Source: UTCFX2 sp963827155 (GTDB lineage: Bacteria; Chloroflexota; Anaerolineae; Anaerolineales; UBA4823). Taken from it: a stretch of DNA of 64,000 nt. The DNA is taken from positions 1,116,001-1,180,000 of the forward strand of contig CAWGZV010000002.1 in NCBI GenBank assembly GCA_963827155.1. The letters run 5' to 3'. The position numbers were made by a program, and so were the translations under genes. Under the pieces are notes generated by a model, which was not told the DNA's origin, searched no databases, and saw only the letters and a program-made list of their open reading frames with translations. Positions 8,820 through 18,917 of this stretch are shown piece after piece (position 1 is the first letter of the stretch; every line of letters starts with the position of its first letter).

Positions 8820-11234
8820 ATGAAAACAGAAGTGTTCCTCTCACAAACCCGGCGGTGGACGCTGCATGCCGCACTCATCCTGGTTCTGCTGGTTCCGATC
8901 GCGCCCTTTGCACCCAGTACGTCGCAGTCTGCCTTTGCTGCGCCGATGATTCCGGCCGCATCCTTGCTGAACAGCGACGGCACGCTCGATATGGGCACGG
9001 GGGTCACCGGCGCCGTGGATTTGCGCGGCTGGGATGTCACCCTGGATTCCGTGCGCGGACCGGTGCTTACGCCCCAAGCGGCTGCTCCAGCCGCTGCATC
9101 CAGCGATGATCTGTCCGCCCTGGCGAACAACGGCTTGAACGGCGCCGTATTTGCCCTCGCCGTGAGCGGGAGCGACCTGTATGTCGGAGGCACGTTCTCG
9201 CAGACCTCGGACGGTTCTGTGACAAATCTCAATAATATCGCCAGGTACAGCGGCGGGGCGTGGTACGCCCTGGCGAATGGCGGGTTGGACGGCGTTGTGT
9301 ATGCCCTCGCCGTGATCGGGAGCGACCTGTATGTCGGCGGCTTATTCACTCAGACCAAAGACACGTCGTTGACGCTGAACCGCATCGCCAGATACAGCGG
9401 CGGCGCATGGTCCGCTCTGGCGAACAACGGACTGAATGATGTTGTGTATGACCTTGCTTTGATCGGGGGCGACCTGTATGCCGGCGGCTTTTTCACCCAG
9501 AGCGCGGACACGTCGTTGACGCTGAACCGCATCGCCAGATACAGCGGCGGCGCATGGTCTGCCCTGGCGCACAACGGGCTGAATAACCACGTGACTGCCC
9601 TCGCCGTGAGTGGGACCGACCTGTATGTCGGCGGCTGGTTCACGCAGAGCGCGGATGGTTCTGTGACAAATCTCAATAAAATCGCCAGGTACAGCGGCGG
9701 CGCATGGTCACCGCTGGCAAACAACGGGCTGAATAACAACGTGTATGCCCTCGCCGTGAGCGGGACTGACTTGTATGTCGGTGGCGCGTTCACGCAGAGC
9801 GCGGACACGTCGTTGACGCTGAACCGCATCGCCAAATACAGCGGCGGGGCATGGTCCGCCCTTGGGCACAACGGGCTGAATGACGTGGTGAATGCCCTCG
9901 CCGTGAGCGGGGGCGACCTGTATGCGGGCGGCAATTTCACGGCGAGCGGGGATGGGTCGGTGACGCTGAACCTCATCGCCAGGTACAGCGGCGGCGCATG
10001 GTCCGCTCTGGACCACAACGGGCTGACTGGCGGCCCCTACGTGTACGCCCTCGCCGTGAGCGGGAGCGACCTGTATGCCGGCGGTTTTTTCACCCAGAGC
10101 GCGGACGGGGCGGTGACGAACCTTGGCAGCATCGCCAAATACAGCGACACCTCACCCCGCGCAGGGTTCCCCCTGGCGAAGAACGGGCTGAACAGCGTTG
10201 TGTATGCCCTCGCCATGAGCGGGACTGACCTGTATGTCGGCGGCGCTTTCACGGCAAGCGGAGACGGGTCGGCGGCGCTGAACCGGATCGCCAGGTACAG
10301 CGGCGGCGAATGGTATCCCCTTAACAACAATGGGCTGAACGGCTTTGTGAATTCCCTCGCTTTTATCGGGACCGACCTGTATGTCGGCGGCTCGTTCACG
10401 GCGAGCGCGGACGGGTCCGTGACGGGCCTGAACCGCATTGCCAAATACAGCGGCGGGGCATGGTCCGGCCTGCCGGGCAACGGGCTGAACGGCGTTGTGA
10501 ATGACCTCGCCGTGAGCGGGGGCGACCTGTATGTCGGCGGCGCTTTCACAGAGAGCCAGAACGGGTCGGTGACGAACCTGAACCGCATCGCCAAATACAG
10601 CGGCGGCGCATGGTCACCGCTGGCGAACAACGGGCTGAATAACGACGTGAATGCTCTCGCTTTTATCGGGACCAACCTGTATGTCGGCGGCTATTTCACG
10701 CAGAGCGCCGACACGTCGTTGGGCCTCAAGTACATCGCCAGGTACAGCGGCGGGGCATGGTCCACCCTGGCGAACAACGGGCTGAATGACATTGTGTATG
10801 CCCTCGCCGTGAGCGGGAGCGATTTATATGTCGGCGGATTTTTCACCCAGAGTGGGGACTTGTCGGTGGCAAACCTCAATTACATCGCCAGGTACAGCGG
10901 CGGGGCATGGTCCGCTTTGCCATTCTGGGGGCTGAACGGCATCGTTTATGCCCTCGCCGTGAGCGGAGGCGACCTGTATGCCGGCGGAATTTTCACGACG
11001 AGCGGGGACGGAGCGGTGACGAACCTCAATAAAATCGCCAAATACAGCGGCGGTGCGTGGTCCGCCCTGGCGCGCAGCGGGCTGAACGGCACCGTGTGGT
11101 CCCTCGCCGCGAACGGGGGCGACCTGTATGCCGGCGGCGAATTCACGGCGACTGCGGACGGGGTTGTGCCGTTGAAAGGCATCGCCATGTACGTGGAGCC
11201 TTTCGACCTTTATTTGCCGGTTGTCCAGAAATAG
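8820..11234 (+). CDS. Secreted 14-repeat beta-propeller-like protein with C-terminal LPVVQK tail
   Basis: Residues 1-41 are a signal peptide (hydrophobic core AALILVLLVPIAPFAP, cut near AFA-AP). From about residue 95 to the end there are 14 repeats of 48-52 residues, each with a DLYVGGxFTxS strand motif and an I-A-(R/K)-YSGGAWSALxNNGLN motif. Fourteen units would build two seven-bladed propellers or one long solenoid. The DNA repeats are also very similar, pointing to recent internal duplication. One unit (around 10140, YSDTSPRAGF) is altered. The last residues, LYLPVVQK, match the tail of four other secreted proteins in this window. Probably an extracellular binding or surface protein; the ligand is unknown. 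Confidence 0.85.
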   Translation: MKTEVFLSQTRRWTLHAALILVLLVPIAPFAPSTSQSAFAAPMIPAASLLNSDGTLDMGTGVTGAVDLRGWDVTLDSVRGPVLTPQAAAPAAASSDDLSALANNGLNGAVFALAVSGSDLYVGGTFSQTSDGSVTNLNNIARYSGGAWYALANGGLDGVVYALAVIGSDLYVGGLFTQTKDTSLTLNRIARYSGGAWSALANNGLNDVVYDLALIGGDLYAGGFFTQSADTSLTLNRIARYSGGAWSALAHNGLNNHVTALAVSGTDLYVGGWFTQSADGSVTNLNKIARYSGGAWSPLANNGLNNNVYALAVSGTDLYVGGAFTQSADTSLTLNRIAKYSGGAWSALGHNGLNDVVNALAVSGGDLYAGGNFTASGDGSVTLNLIARYSGGAWSALDHNGLTGGPYVYALAVSGSDLYAGGFFTQSADGAVTNLGSIAKYSDTSPRAGFPLAKNGLNSVVYALAMSGTDLYVGGAFTASGDGSAALNRIARYSGGEWYPLNNNGLNGFVNSLAFIGTDLYVGGSFTASADGSVTGLNRIAKYSGGAWSGLPGNGLNGVVNDLAVSGGDLYVGGAFTESQNGSVTNLNRIAKYSGGAWSPLANNGLNNDVNALAFIGTNLYVGGYFTQSADTSLGLKYIARYSGGAWSTLANNGLNDIVYALAVSGSDLYVGGFFTQSGDLSVANLNYIARYSGGAWSALPFWGLNGIVYALAVSGGDLYAGGIFTTSGDGAVTNLNKIAKYSGGAWSALARSGLNGTVWSLAANGGDLYAGGEFTATADGVVPLKGIAMYVEPFDLYLPVVQK

Positions 11235-11534
11235 ACGCCCTGGTTCGGGGAAGTCCGCGGCCAACCTGTCTGATGTCGGCGCCTCAAAGTCAGGTCTCAG
11301 TGGTCAGGATGGTTTCTGGTTTGGGATCGACGATTGGGTGCTGTCAGGCGTGACTCAGAGCTGACCCAGATCATCCAGCTGGCAGGCCTCGAAGCCGTAA
11401 TCCCGCTTGCCGAGTCAAAATCGCACCTGACAACGCCCCATTTTCGGGGATCACATCCGCAGTTTGCAGACGGACGAGCTTGGCTTGGGCAAGACCAGCC
11501 TCTTTTCGTCTGGAATTTCCGAATGATAAACCTT
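11235..11534. other. Convergent intergenic region
   Basis: This 300-base stretch lies between two convergent genes. A plus-strand frame running into the ferredoxin gene (from 11334) has no ribosome site and opposes a clear gene, so I do not call it. No strong terminator hairpin was found by eye. Confidence 0.4.
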
Positions 11535-13295
11535 TCAATCCCGCACTGCGTACACCTGGATCGCGGCGGGACCGTCGAGGGGGCAGTGGTTTTCGCAGAT
11601 TCCGCAGCCGATGCACAGGTCGTTCAAGATGTACGGGCGCTGGAGCTGGATTGACTCGCCGCCCTCGGTCTGGACGGTAGCGACTTCCAGGCGAATGGAT
11701 TTCTGTGGGGTGGGACACATTTCCTCGCACACGATGCAGGGGGTATTGTAGGCCCAGGCAAGACAGCGGTTTCGGTCCACGCTTGCCAAACCGATCACCT
11801 GCTGGCGCTTCTCCTCCAGGCTGAGCGCCGGGATCGCGCCGGATGGACAGACCTGCCCACACAGGCTGCAGCCGTAATCGCAGTACCCGATCCGGGGCGC
11901 AACGACCGGGGTCCAGAGCCCCTCCAATCCGGCTTCGCCCCAGGCGGGCTGGAGCGCGGTGGTGGGGCAGGCGTTCATGCACTCGGAGCAGCGGATGCAT
12001 TGGCTGAGGAATGCGGCCTCATCGGTCACCCCCGGGGGGCGGATCAGGCGCAAATCCGTTACACGCAGGCGGTCGTCTACCCGCAAGAGCAGCACCGCTG
12101 CGGCTCCAGCTCCTAAAGCCTGGAGAAAATTCCGCCTGCCCAGATCGTACTCCTGGGCCGGGACCGGCTTGAAGATAGGTTGGATTTGGATGCCCGTATT
12201 CGGGCAGGCGGCGAGGCAGTCCAGGCACATCGTGCATTCGGTTTGGAGGATGTCAATGTCGGGTCTTGGGCGAGAGGGGACGGCGGTTATCCCAACAGGC
12301 GAGCCTTCAGCGGCAGGATTGACAGACGGCAGGTCGGGAGAGACAGCCAGCGGGATATTGCCTCGGGCGGATAAGGAGCTAAGGTTTAGATCAGGGGAAG
12401 AGGCTGCCGCGTCGATCGTCGTTGGTAAAGCGGTCGTTAACGTGCGATTTGTCTTTATCTCGGCTGCGGGTATGGTTTTTGAAGGGGTATGCCTGGTGAC
12501 CTGGATGGCTCCAGGGCGGCAGGCGAGGGCGCAGCGAGAACAACCGGTGCAGCTGCTGCCGACAGATGGTCTGAACAGCGAGAATTTCGCCAGCCAGCCG
12601 AGCAGTGCACCCAGCGGGCAGAGATAGCGGCACCAGAAGCGGTCTGCCAGGAAGTTCAAGGCGAGCAGCGCGCCAAATAGCAGGGCGATGGGCAGGGGCG
12701 AGACAAAGGCAGGCTGGCGGGCTGGCAAAACGACCCCGCGTAAGAGGGATTCCAGCCCATCGACGAGTGGGCGTAAGAAGGGGATGCCATACAGCATGGA
12801 TTCGGCAGCGGTGACGGCGTAGGTGATAGCTGGGACCGCCGCAGCGGTCATGAAGCGGGTGATGATCGAAACCGGTTCGAAAATAAGCAGGCTGAGTCCG
12901 GCGAAAAGCGCCATCGCCAGGATGATCGCCAGCAGGAAATATTTGACTATCCGCAGTTTTTGGGAGAGGCGGCGGGAGCGCCTGGAGGCTCCACGAAACC
13001 GGGTCCACTCGAGCAGAGTGCCGAGCGGGCAGATCCAGCCGCACCACACTCGGCCTATCGCCAGGGTCACCCCGACGGTCACCAGCGCCCACTCCATCCC
13101 ATGGATCCAGGTCCGGCTGGCGAGCCCGGCGGTCAGGGCGGACAGTGGGTTGATAAGGAAGAAGAAATCCGCCAACACGGACGAGTGTCCGGACATCCCT
13201 GCGAAAACAAGGTAGATGAAGAAGCTGAAAAAGGCGAGCTGGACCAGTTTGCGAACCAGGAGGAGCCGCTCCCAGGAAAGCCAGGGGCTTTTCAT
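11535..13295 (-). CDS. Polytopic 4Fe-4S ferredoxin-type protein (NapH/NapG-like fusion)
   Basis: The N-terminal half has about five membrane spans and the NapH/NosR-type motif GRVWCGWICPLGTLLEW (about 85-101), with a second RFWCRYLCPLGALLGW near 220. Then come several 4Fe-4S motifs: CTGCSRCALAC, CTMCLDCLAAC, CIRCSECMNAC, CDYGCSLCGQVC, CIVCEEMC and CIGCGICENHC. This fuses a quinol-facing membrane module with a NapG-like polyferredoxin. Such proteins pass electrons between the quinone pool and periplasmic or extracytoplasmic redox partners. The gene starts 12 bases after the DUF362 lipoprotein gene, so the two form one operon and probably one electron-transfer unit. The terminal acceptor is not evident. 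Confidence 0.85.
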   Translation of the reverse strand: MKSPWLSWERLLLVRKLVQLAFFSFFIYLVFAGMSGHSSVLADFFFLINPLSALTAGLASRTWIHGMEWALVTVGVTLAIGRVWCGWICPLGTLLEWTRFRGASRRSRRLSQKLRIVKYFLLAIILAMALFAGLSLLIFEPVSIITRFMTAAAVPAITYAVTAAESMLYGIPFLRPLVDGLESLLRGVVLPARQPAFVSPLPIALLFGALLALNFLADRFWCRYLCPLGALLGWLAKFSLFRPSVGSSCTGCSRCALACRPGAIQVTRHTPSKTIPAAEIKTNRTLTTALPTTIDAAASSPDLNLSSLSARGNIPLAVSPDLPSVNPAAEGSPVGITAVPSRPRPDIDILQTECTMCLDCLAACPNTGIQIQPIFKPVPAQEYDLGRRNFLQALGAGAAAVLLLRVDDRLRVTDLRLIRPPGVTDEAAFLSQCIRCSECMNACPTTALQPAWGEAGLEGLWTPVVAPRIGYCDYGCSLCGQVCPSGAIPALSLEEKRQQVIGLASVDRNRCLAWAYNTPCIVCEEMCPTPQKSIRLEVATVQTEGGESIQLQRPYILNDLCIGCGICENHCPLDGPAAIQVYAVRD

Positions 13296-13307
13296 CGGTC
13301 CCCCGCG

Positions 13308-14258
13308 CTAGACCTGGAGCTCATCGACCCGCACGCTCGCGAGGTCGAGGGTGCCCAGACCCATCGCAGCCGCTTTCTGCACATAGGCGATCTGCTCGCC
13401 CTGCAGGCCGAAGAGCGTGGCGGCGTAGGAATTGGCTGCCACAATATCGTGGCTGGCGATGAGCGTCTGGGTTTGTTTGACGTCATCCAGGCTTCCGCCG
13501 GTTGGTCCGTGGTCCATCAGGATCCGGTAGGCATCCACGACCGTCAGCGAGGGGCGGACGCGGCTGACCAGGTCGGCGATGCGCTGGCCGAAGTTGGCAT
13601 GGATGCGGTTGGGGCGCTGGATCGTGCCAAGCAGATTCTTGCCGCCCAGGGTGAGCCGGGCGAGGTTGTGGTGTTTGGCGATCGGGACATTGATAAGGAC
13701 ATCCGTCTCGAGAATATCCCGGTAGAAGTCCCAGGATGTGATGTCGAGGCCTTCTGGGATATCGAACTCGGCATATTTAACCGGGCTCATGATCTCCATC
13801 TCGCCGCCGGCTTCATTCACAGCGCTCTCGATCCCTGAGGTCGCGTACGCTGAAGCGGGCGAGCCGCCGAACGGGTTATCCATGACACGCACGCGCTTTG
13901 CGCCGGCAGCCAGGCAAAGCCGCACCAGTTCTCCAACAACCTGGGGGTTGGTGGTGGCGGCGTATTCGGGTGGGTGGTAATCGGTGCAGATGTTTGGCTT
14001 GATGATGACGTCCGCGCCTGAGCGTACGAAGCGCTCCATCCCGCCCAGGGCGAGCAGCGCAGCTCGAACCAGGGCAGCCGGGTCGGCGCCGCGGGCGACG
14101 GCGAGGTATGCCTGGTCGGTTTTTGAGAGCGTGGGGGAAGGCGCCGGTGTGTTCTGCGGAGGAGAAGCTGAGATGGTTGGAGTGCAGGCCGCACCGGCAA
14201 GGGCGAAGCCGGTGATACCTGCCCATTTAAGGAATTCACGGCGAGTGAGGGGGTTCAT
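13308..14258 (-). CDS. DUF362 domain Tat-exported lipoprotein
   Basis: The N-terminus has a twin-arginine signal (LTRREFLKWAGITGFALAG) ending in AGAAC, so Cys25 would be lipidated after Tat export. Residues 65-316 form a DUF362 domain with ADVIIKPNICTDYHPPEYA, VRVMDNPFGG, VLINVPIAKHHNLARLTLGG and VVDAYRILMDHGP. DUF362 proteins are often linked to Fe-S proteins and are of uncertain function; Tat export implies folding with a cofactor before transport. It is co-transcribed with the downstream polyferredoxin, which supports a shared redox job at the membrane. Confidence 0.85.
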   Translation of the reverse strand: MNPLTRREFLKWAGITGFALAGAACTPTISASPPQNTPAPSPTLSKTDQAYLAVARGADPAALVRAALLALGGMERFVRSGADVIIKPNICTDYHPPEYAATTNPQVVGELVRLCLAAGAKRVRVMDNPFGGSPASAYATSGIESAVNEAGGEMEIMSPVKYAEFDIPEGLDITSWDFYRDILETDVLINVPIAKHHNLARLTLGGKNLLGTIQRPNRIHANFGQRIADLVSRVRPSLTVVDAYRILMDHGPTGGSLDDVKQTQTLIASHDIVAANSYAATLFGLQGEQIAYVQKAAAMGLGTLDLASVRVDELQV

Positions 14259-14502
14259 TTTATTGTCCTCGGACGTACGATTAAGCGGGAAATACCTGTA
14301 TTTGAATTTATTGAGGCTATTTTAATCGGTTTTTAGGCGATAAAACCGCCAGGATCGCTAAGGTCGCTGAGTCAGTTGGATCGAATATGAAATAAGAAAA
14401 TCGGGTGGAAGTCAGATGTAAGCCTTTAAGAAAAAACTAAAAGTGCAGGCGCAAGGAGCCGGAGCGGCAGTCCGGAGCGGTTGGAAGTGGGGAATAAATC
14501 AA

Positions 14503-14621
14503 GTCGACGAAGGTCGACTTTGCAAGCGTCGCCGCGATTTCAATCGCCCAGACCCATTCACCGCACGCTGAAAGAGTCGCCGAAGGTCGACTTTGAGGGC
14601 GTCGCCGCGATTTCAATCGCC
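14503..14621. repeat. Pair of 46-bp palindrome-rich repeats, 73-bp period
   Basis: Copies at 14503-14548 and 14576-14621 differ at a few positions and are separated by 27 unrelated bases. Each contains GTCGAC/GGTCGAC near its start and the imperfect palindrome GCGATTTCAATCGC near its end. A 24-base part recurs at 4994-5017. With only two units it is not a usable CRISPR array; a dispersed palindromic intergenic element is more likely. The rest of 14259-14800 shows no supported gene. Confidence 0.65.
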
Positions 14622-14800
14622 GAAAGCCTGTATGAAATGCGCGCCTGGAAGATCGTCGTAAATTGGGTAGAAGAGGAACCGGTATTCGTTTCAAAAAAAA
14701 GGCTCCCCTGAAAAAACGAGCAGAGGGAAATAGTTGGATTACCCTCCTCAGTTTTTCAATTTAATATAATCAGGCCAATCCAGGAAAAAAGGTCTGAGCG

Positions 14801-16395
14801 ATGTTCAAGAAGAACAAACGTCATTTACAACCACCTCTAATCAGTGAAGTTTCCCATTTACCAGAAAGTCAGTTATTACGCCTGGAGCGCTCCTGGGCAG
14901 GCGTTTTTTATCGAGAAGTATTCTCCCGCCTCGACGAGAGTGCTTTCGCATGCCTGTATTCGGATCTGCCTTCTCGACCCAATATTCCGGTCAATGTGCT
15001 GGTGGGACTGGAATTCCTGAAATCCGGGTTTGGCTGGAGTGATGAGGAGCTGTATGATGAATTTCTTTACAATGTGCAGGTGCGTTACGCCTTGGGATAC
15101 CACGAGTTGGGGGTAGGCGAGTTTGATTTACGGACGTTATATTACTTTCGCCAGCGATTGGGCCAGTATATGCAGAAGGAAGGGATCAACCTGCTGGAGC
15201 GGGCCTTCGAGCAGATAACCGATGAACAGCTGGCCAAATTTCAGTTGAAAACTGGTAAGCAGCGCGTGGACAGCACCCAAATTGCCAGTAATATCCGCCA
15301 GCATGGTCGTCTGCAATTGCTAGTGGAAGTGCTCCAACGAGTGTCAAGGATGCTAAACGAAGCTGACCAGGCCCATTATGCCGAACGGTTGCAACCCTTT
15401 ATGCGAGGCCACCCTGGCTGGTATGTCTATCAGATGAAGCAATCTGAGTTTCCCGAGCACATTCGACGGGTCGGATTGATCATGCATCAATTGCTGGTGG
15501 AATTGAAACCGAATTATGCCCAGTGTAAAGAATATCAGGTCCTCGAACGGGTATTTGGTGAACACTACCGCTTGGAAAAAGCCGGAGTGGTCCCCAAAGC
15601 CCAGAAAGAGTTGGGGGCTTGCAGTCTACAATCCCCGGACGATTGGGAAGCCACCATCCGAGATGTCGGCAGCGGGTTGAAGCAAGGCTATGTGGCTAAT
15701 CTAGCCGAAACCTGCGATCCAGACAACCCCTTTCAGCTGATCACTAAGATCCAGGTGGCGCCTAACAGCACCGATGATGGAAAACTCCTGTTGCAAGCCT
15801 TACCGAATTTAGCCGAGCGGACGGATTTGGATACCCTCTATACCGATGGTGGCTATGGTGGAGCAGAGTTAGATCAATCCCTGACGGATAAAGGGATTGC
15901 TTTGTTTCAAACCGGGATCCGCGGGAAGAAACTAGGTCAGGACAAGCTGAGTTTTTATCATTTTTCCATTCATCAAGATGAGCGCGGTCAACCCACTCAA
16001 ATGACCTGCCCAAATGGACAAATGGCACCGGTTGAAGTCGGTAGCCAGAAGAAAGGCTATGTTGCCCGGTTTTCCGTCTCCATTTGCGAGACCTGCTCCT
16101 TCCATCAGGCTGGAAAATGCCCAACCCGCTTTCGAAAGAGGAAGCAGTTTTATGGTTTGTATTTCCTGCCTTCAAAAATGAGGCTTTCCTTGCGACGAGA
16201 GCGGAGCAAGTTCTCCAAAAAACGAAACACAACCCTCGGGCGGCCGTTGAAGCGACGGTTAGAGCGGTCAAACTGCCCTTCCCGAAGGGCAAGTTGCCTG
16301 TGCGAGGCAGGTTTCGAATGTTTTATCTGATGATCGGATCGGCTGCTCTCAATAATGTGCGACAAATGCAGCGCTATCTGGCTTTGAGCTGCTAA
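14801..16395 (+). CDS. IS1182-type transposase, frameshifted near its 3' end
   Basis: The main frame (14801-16330) encodes a DDE transposase of IS1182/IS5 type. It has an N-terminal helix-turn-helix region (LVGLEFLKSGFGWSDEELYD), first Asp in RVDSTQIASNI, second Asp in LYTDGGYGGAEL, and a Cys-rich stretch (ICETCSFHQAGKCPTR). The catalytic Glu region (RAAVEATVRAVK) and the C-terminal VRGRFRMFYLMIGSAALNN lie in the other frame (to 16395). The switch is near 16170-16178 at an A5 run, so this is an indel or a defective copy. I could not identify terminal inverted repeats or a target duplication, so the element's ends are unknown. Confidence 0.85.
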
Positions 16396-16793
16396 AGTCT
16401 ACCCTCAGTTTCCTGGTATCAATTTTGCGAAAGGTACCATTCTGTATCATTACGTGCATTTTGACTGCTATAGGGCTTTCAAACCTTAGTTCTTGCAGGG
16501 GAGCCAAATAACGAAGAGGAACGAATATGCTTCGAACTGCAAGGAAAGAATGCAGCCTTTGGTGCGAGCTGAGGATGCAAGCCATGAACGTAAAGCGGTG
16601 AGCGAGGACTGCAGGATGGCTGCGAGATCGGGCGACGGGAAAGCAGAGAGAGCTGAGGGCATATATAATCTCCAAGAGATTATAGCACATTTGTTCTGTT
16701 ATGTCAAGCGTGACTCGATCTAAGCCTGTGGCGGGTTCAGCTCTATTATTAGCCGCAGTGAAGGCGCTTTTTCGTGTTATCAATAAACTTTCG
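16396..16793. other. Intergenic region, no gene supported
   Basis: This 398-base stretch follows the transposase. A 167-residue minus-strand frame covers it, but its composition looks like non-coding translation and it has no ribosome site. An 18-base stretch at 16510-16527 recurs in inverted orientation at 57108-57125. Confidence 0.4.
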
Positions 16794-17204
16794 TTATCGA
16801 CGTCTCGAACCAGCGAATACACCCAAAATGATAAACACGATCGCAACCCCAATCAAGAAACCAAGGTCATACTGGCTTCCGTCATTGTGCACCTCATACA
16901 TCAGAATATTTGGATTAACAAATGATACAACGAGGGTTGCAGGAGAGATGACCCCGTGCCAGATTCCCGTCAATATACCCGCGATACGACCATTTTCATC
17001 GGGAGTATTGCCCATTGGGTTCGAGCCAGGTGCATTGATTTGTATGCTTACGCCGGGTACATTAAATTGACCGCTGGGAACAGGCGTACCGGCTTGATTG
17101 TTCGGAGCCGGCGTATTGATTTGTACGCCTGTTCCGGGAGCACAGCCTGCGATCATTATGAGCAATACGGAGATAAAAATAAAAATATGTAGATTCTTCT
17201 TCAT
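16794..17204 (-). CDS. Lipoprotein with C-terminal membrane span
   Basis: Start chosen at the ATG at 17204, 6 bases after GGAGG. Residues 1-21 form a lipoprotein signal ending in MIAGC. A Pro/Asn/Thr-rich linker follows to about residue 65. The C-terminal part (GRIAGILTGIWHGVISPATL, then YEVHNDGSQYDLGF) is a widespread small membrane motif found in bacteria and archaea without known function. It ends with a hydrophobic span (IGVAIVFIILGVFAG) and SRRR. The combination anchors both ends to the membrane. No role can be assigned. Confidence 0.75.
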   Translation of the reverse strand: MKKNLHIFIFISVLLIMIAGCAPGTGVQINTPAPNNQAGTPVPSGQFNVPGVSIQINAPGSNPMGNTPDENGRIAGILTGIWHGVISPATLVVSFVNPNILMYEVHNDGSQYDLGFLIGVAIVFIILGVFAGSRRR

Positions 17205-17477
17205 CAATTTCCTCCAGATTTGATCTCAAAGGTCTGTTGGGTAAATTTCGCCGTTGGATCTGTCTGACTCATCAAATACCTCAGCCTCCTTCTCTACTTC
17301 TACTCTCCGGAAAGCGCAGCAGCGGGCATACACAATGCCGTAATCTCCAGCCTCACAACGGGCTCAATCGTCGGGTAGAACTGGCTGACCGCCTGTTTCA
17401 ATCCCCTCGCCCGAATACGCTTGTGCTTGGTCACTACTACAAAGCATTCAATCGTCTGGATGAGATATGTCGCTTGA

Positions 17478-18645
17478 TCAATAACGAAGCACAGCGGCGG
17501 CTTTTGTCCCGTCAGGCATTTCTTCTGGTTTCACTGTGTAAACCACCCCTCCTTTCATGTAAGTCTGAACAGCTGCCAGGTCCAGCAGGGCTTCGTCGCC
17601 GGACTCTATTTGATCATGGACCTCAATCTCATTTGTAGCTGGATCAAAAATACCCCATTGCTGCAACCCGGTTGCGACGAACAAGGTTTCAATCCGGCCA
17701 TCAAAAGCGGCTGGGACGATCTTTTCTAATGAGTTTGCGATCCGTTCACTTTTCTGACCTGCAAGCTGTTGATAAAGTGCAAAAGCCTCTATATTGTGCT
17801 GCCTGGAAGTGTGGTCCAAGAATGTCCCAGGCGCTTTTGTGCAGCTCGTCCATGCGCAATAAATCAGGATTCCCCTTTATGACGGTTTCAATCAAGTTCG
17901 GATAGGTATTGGCTTCTTTATAGATCGGAAGCAAGTATTCGACTCCCGCCAAAACGAGCGGTACCCGATCTCCTTGAAGAAATTCCGTCAAGCCATCCGA
18001 TACAAGATGAAAGTAGCGCAGCAGCTCTTTCTTATCGCTTTCGTCGCTGCCTCCACCTTGCCCATGGAATGTTACGGAACCTCTCCCGGACATCCCGCCG
18101 GTGGGACCAGAAGTATGGAGCTGAAGGCTCATTTGATGATTGACAGATGGGATGGCTTCAGCCAGACTGCCCCCAACTTGCCCGATGTTGACCTCGCTGA
18201 CGCTATCGCGGGTACCATTCAGCAGCCTGATGTGTTTCTGACTTAATGCCAGAATGTAGAATTGACCGTCACCGGTGAAGAGGGACAGCAGTGGTTTGAT
18301 GTGGAAATGGTCTTTGACAGCTACCAATTCTTCAAAAATCAATGGGAGCCGATAGTGAAGAAATCTGTTGGAAGAGAGAAAAATCGCCAGACCTTCACTC
18401 TGGTGCTGCCAGAAATCAGAATCCTGCAAGAGCAAATTGGCCGGCTCGAGCATTTTCTGTACAGCTCGCGTTCCTACATCCCCGTCAGAGAGTTGTTTCT
18501 CAGCATCTTTGAGCAGGTTTTTCAGCCGAATCGGATCCTGTTGAGCATCCGTCCCAGTTTGATGTGTCGGCATATAGATTGAAACACACCATTCCTGTTC
18601 TTTACGCATTAACTCTTCGAGCTCAGCTCTCGTCAAAATATCCAT
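17478..18645 (-). CDS. baeRF-family (archaeo-eukaryotic release-factor-like) protein, frameshifted
   Basis: Start at the ATG at 18645 after AAGGAG. The first frame gives about 280 residues with CVSIYMPTHQTG, LAIFLSSNRFLHYRLPL and LLSLFTGDGQFYILALSQ; a middle domain follows with VPLVLAGVEYLLPIYKEAN and AWDILGPHF. The C-terminal part (AFALYQQLAGQKSERI, ETLFVATGLQQWGIFDP, VYTVKPEEMPDG) is in a second frame ending at 17478, the switch being near 17800. Together they give a complete eRF1-like protein. The baeRF families are predicted to act on ribosomes under stress, but experimental data are scarce. It heads away from a cluster of stress-type genes. Confidence 0.78.
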
Positions 18646-18917
18646 ATTCGTTCTCCTTGGGAAAATACCCAATAGCTGGCAATATTCCCCTTCGATACCT
18701 TCCTCACCGTGCGGCTCACAAATCCCTCATTGCAAATGAACGGTTGGCTTCGGCAAGATGTTGGGAAGCGAAGGGGAAGTTCGCGCTTTTACGGTGGTCG
18801 TCCTAGATTAATCTCACGATCGCATGCTCCGCGATTGAGGAGCGAATCCCGGACCGTTTGAACGTGGACACAAACCCCATCCTCCGGGTGGAGGAACACC
18901 CAATTTCCTGGCTTTCG

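Noticed and set aside
14503..14621. CRISPR array
   Set aside because: Only two repeat units, variable repeat sequence, a partial copy far away and no cas genes; a dispersed palindrome fits better.
14737..16440. Terminal repeats of the IS1182-type element
   Set aside because: CCCTC/CAGTTT-like sequences occur on both sides but in direct, not inverted, orientation and with poor match.
16349..16852. 167-residue minus-strand frame
   Set aside because: Runs into the transposase 3' end, has no ribosome site and no family resemblance.
17237..17638. 133-residue plus-strand frame
   Set aside because: Overlaps the conserved 3' part of the baeRF gene and has no recognisable domain.
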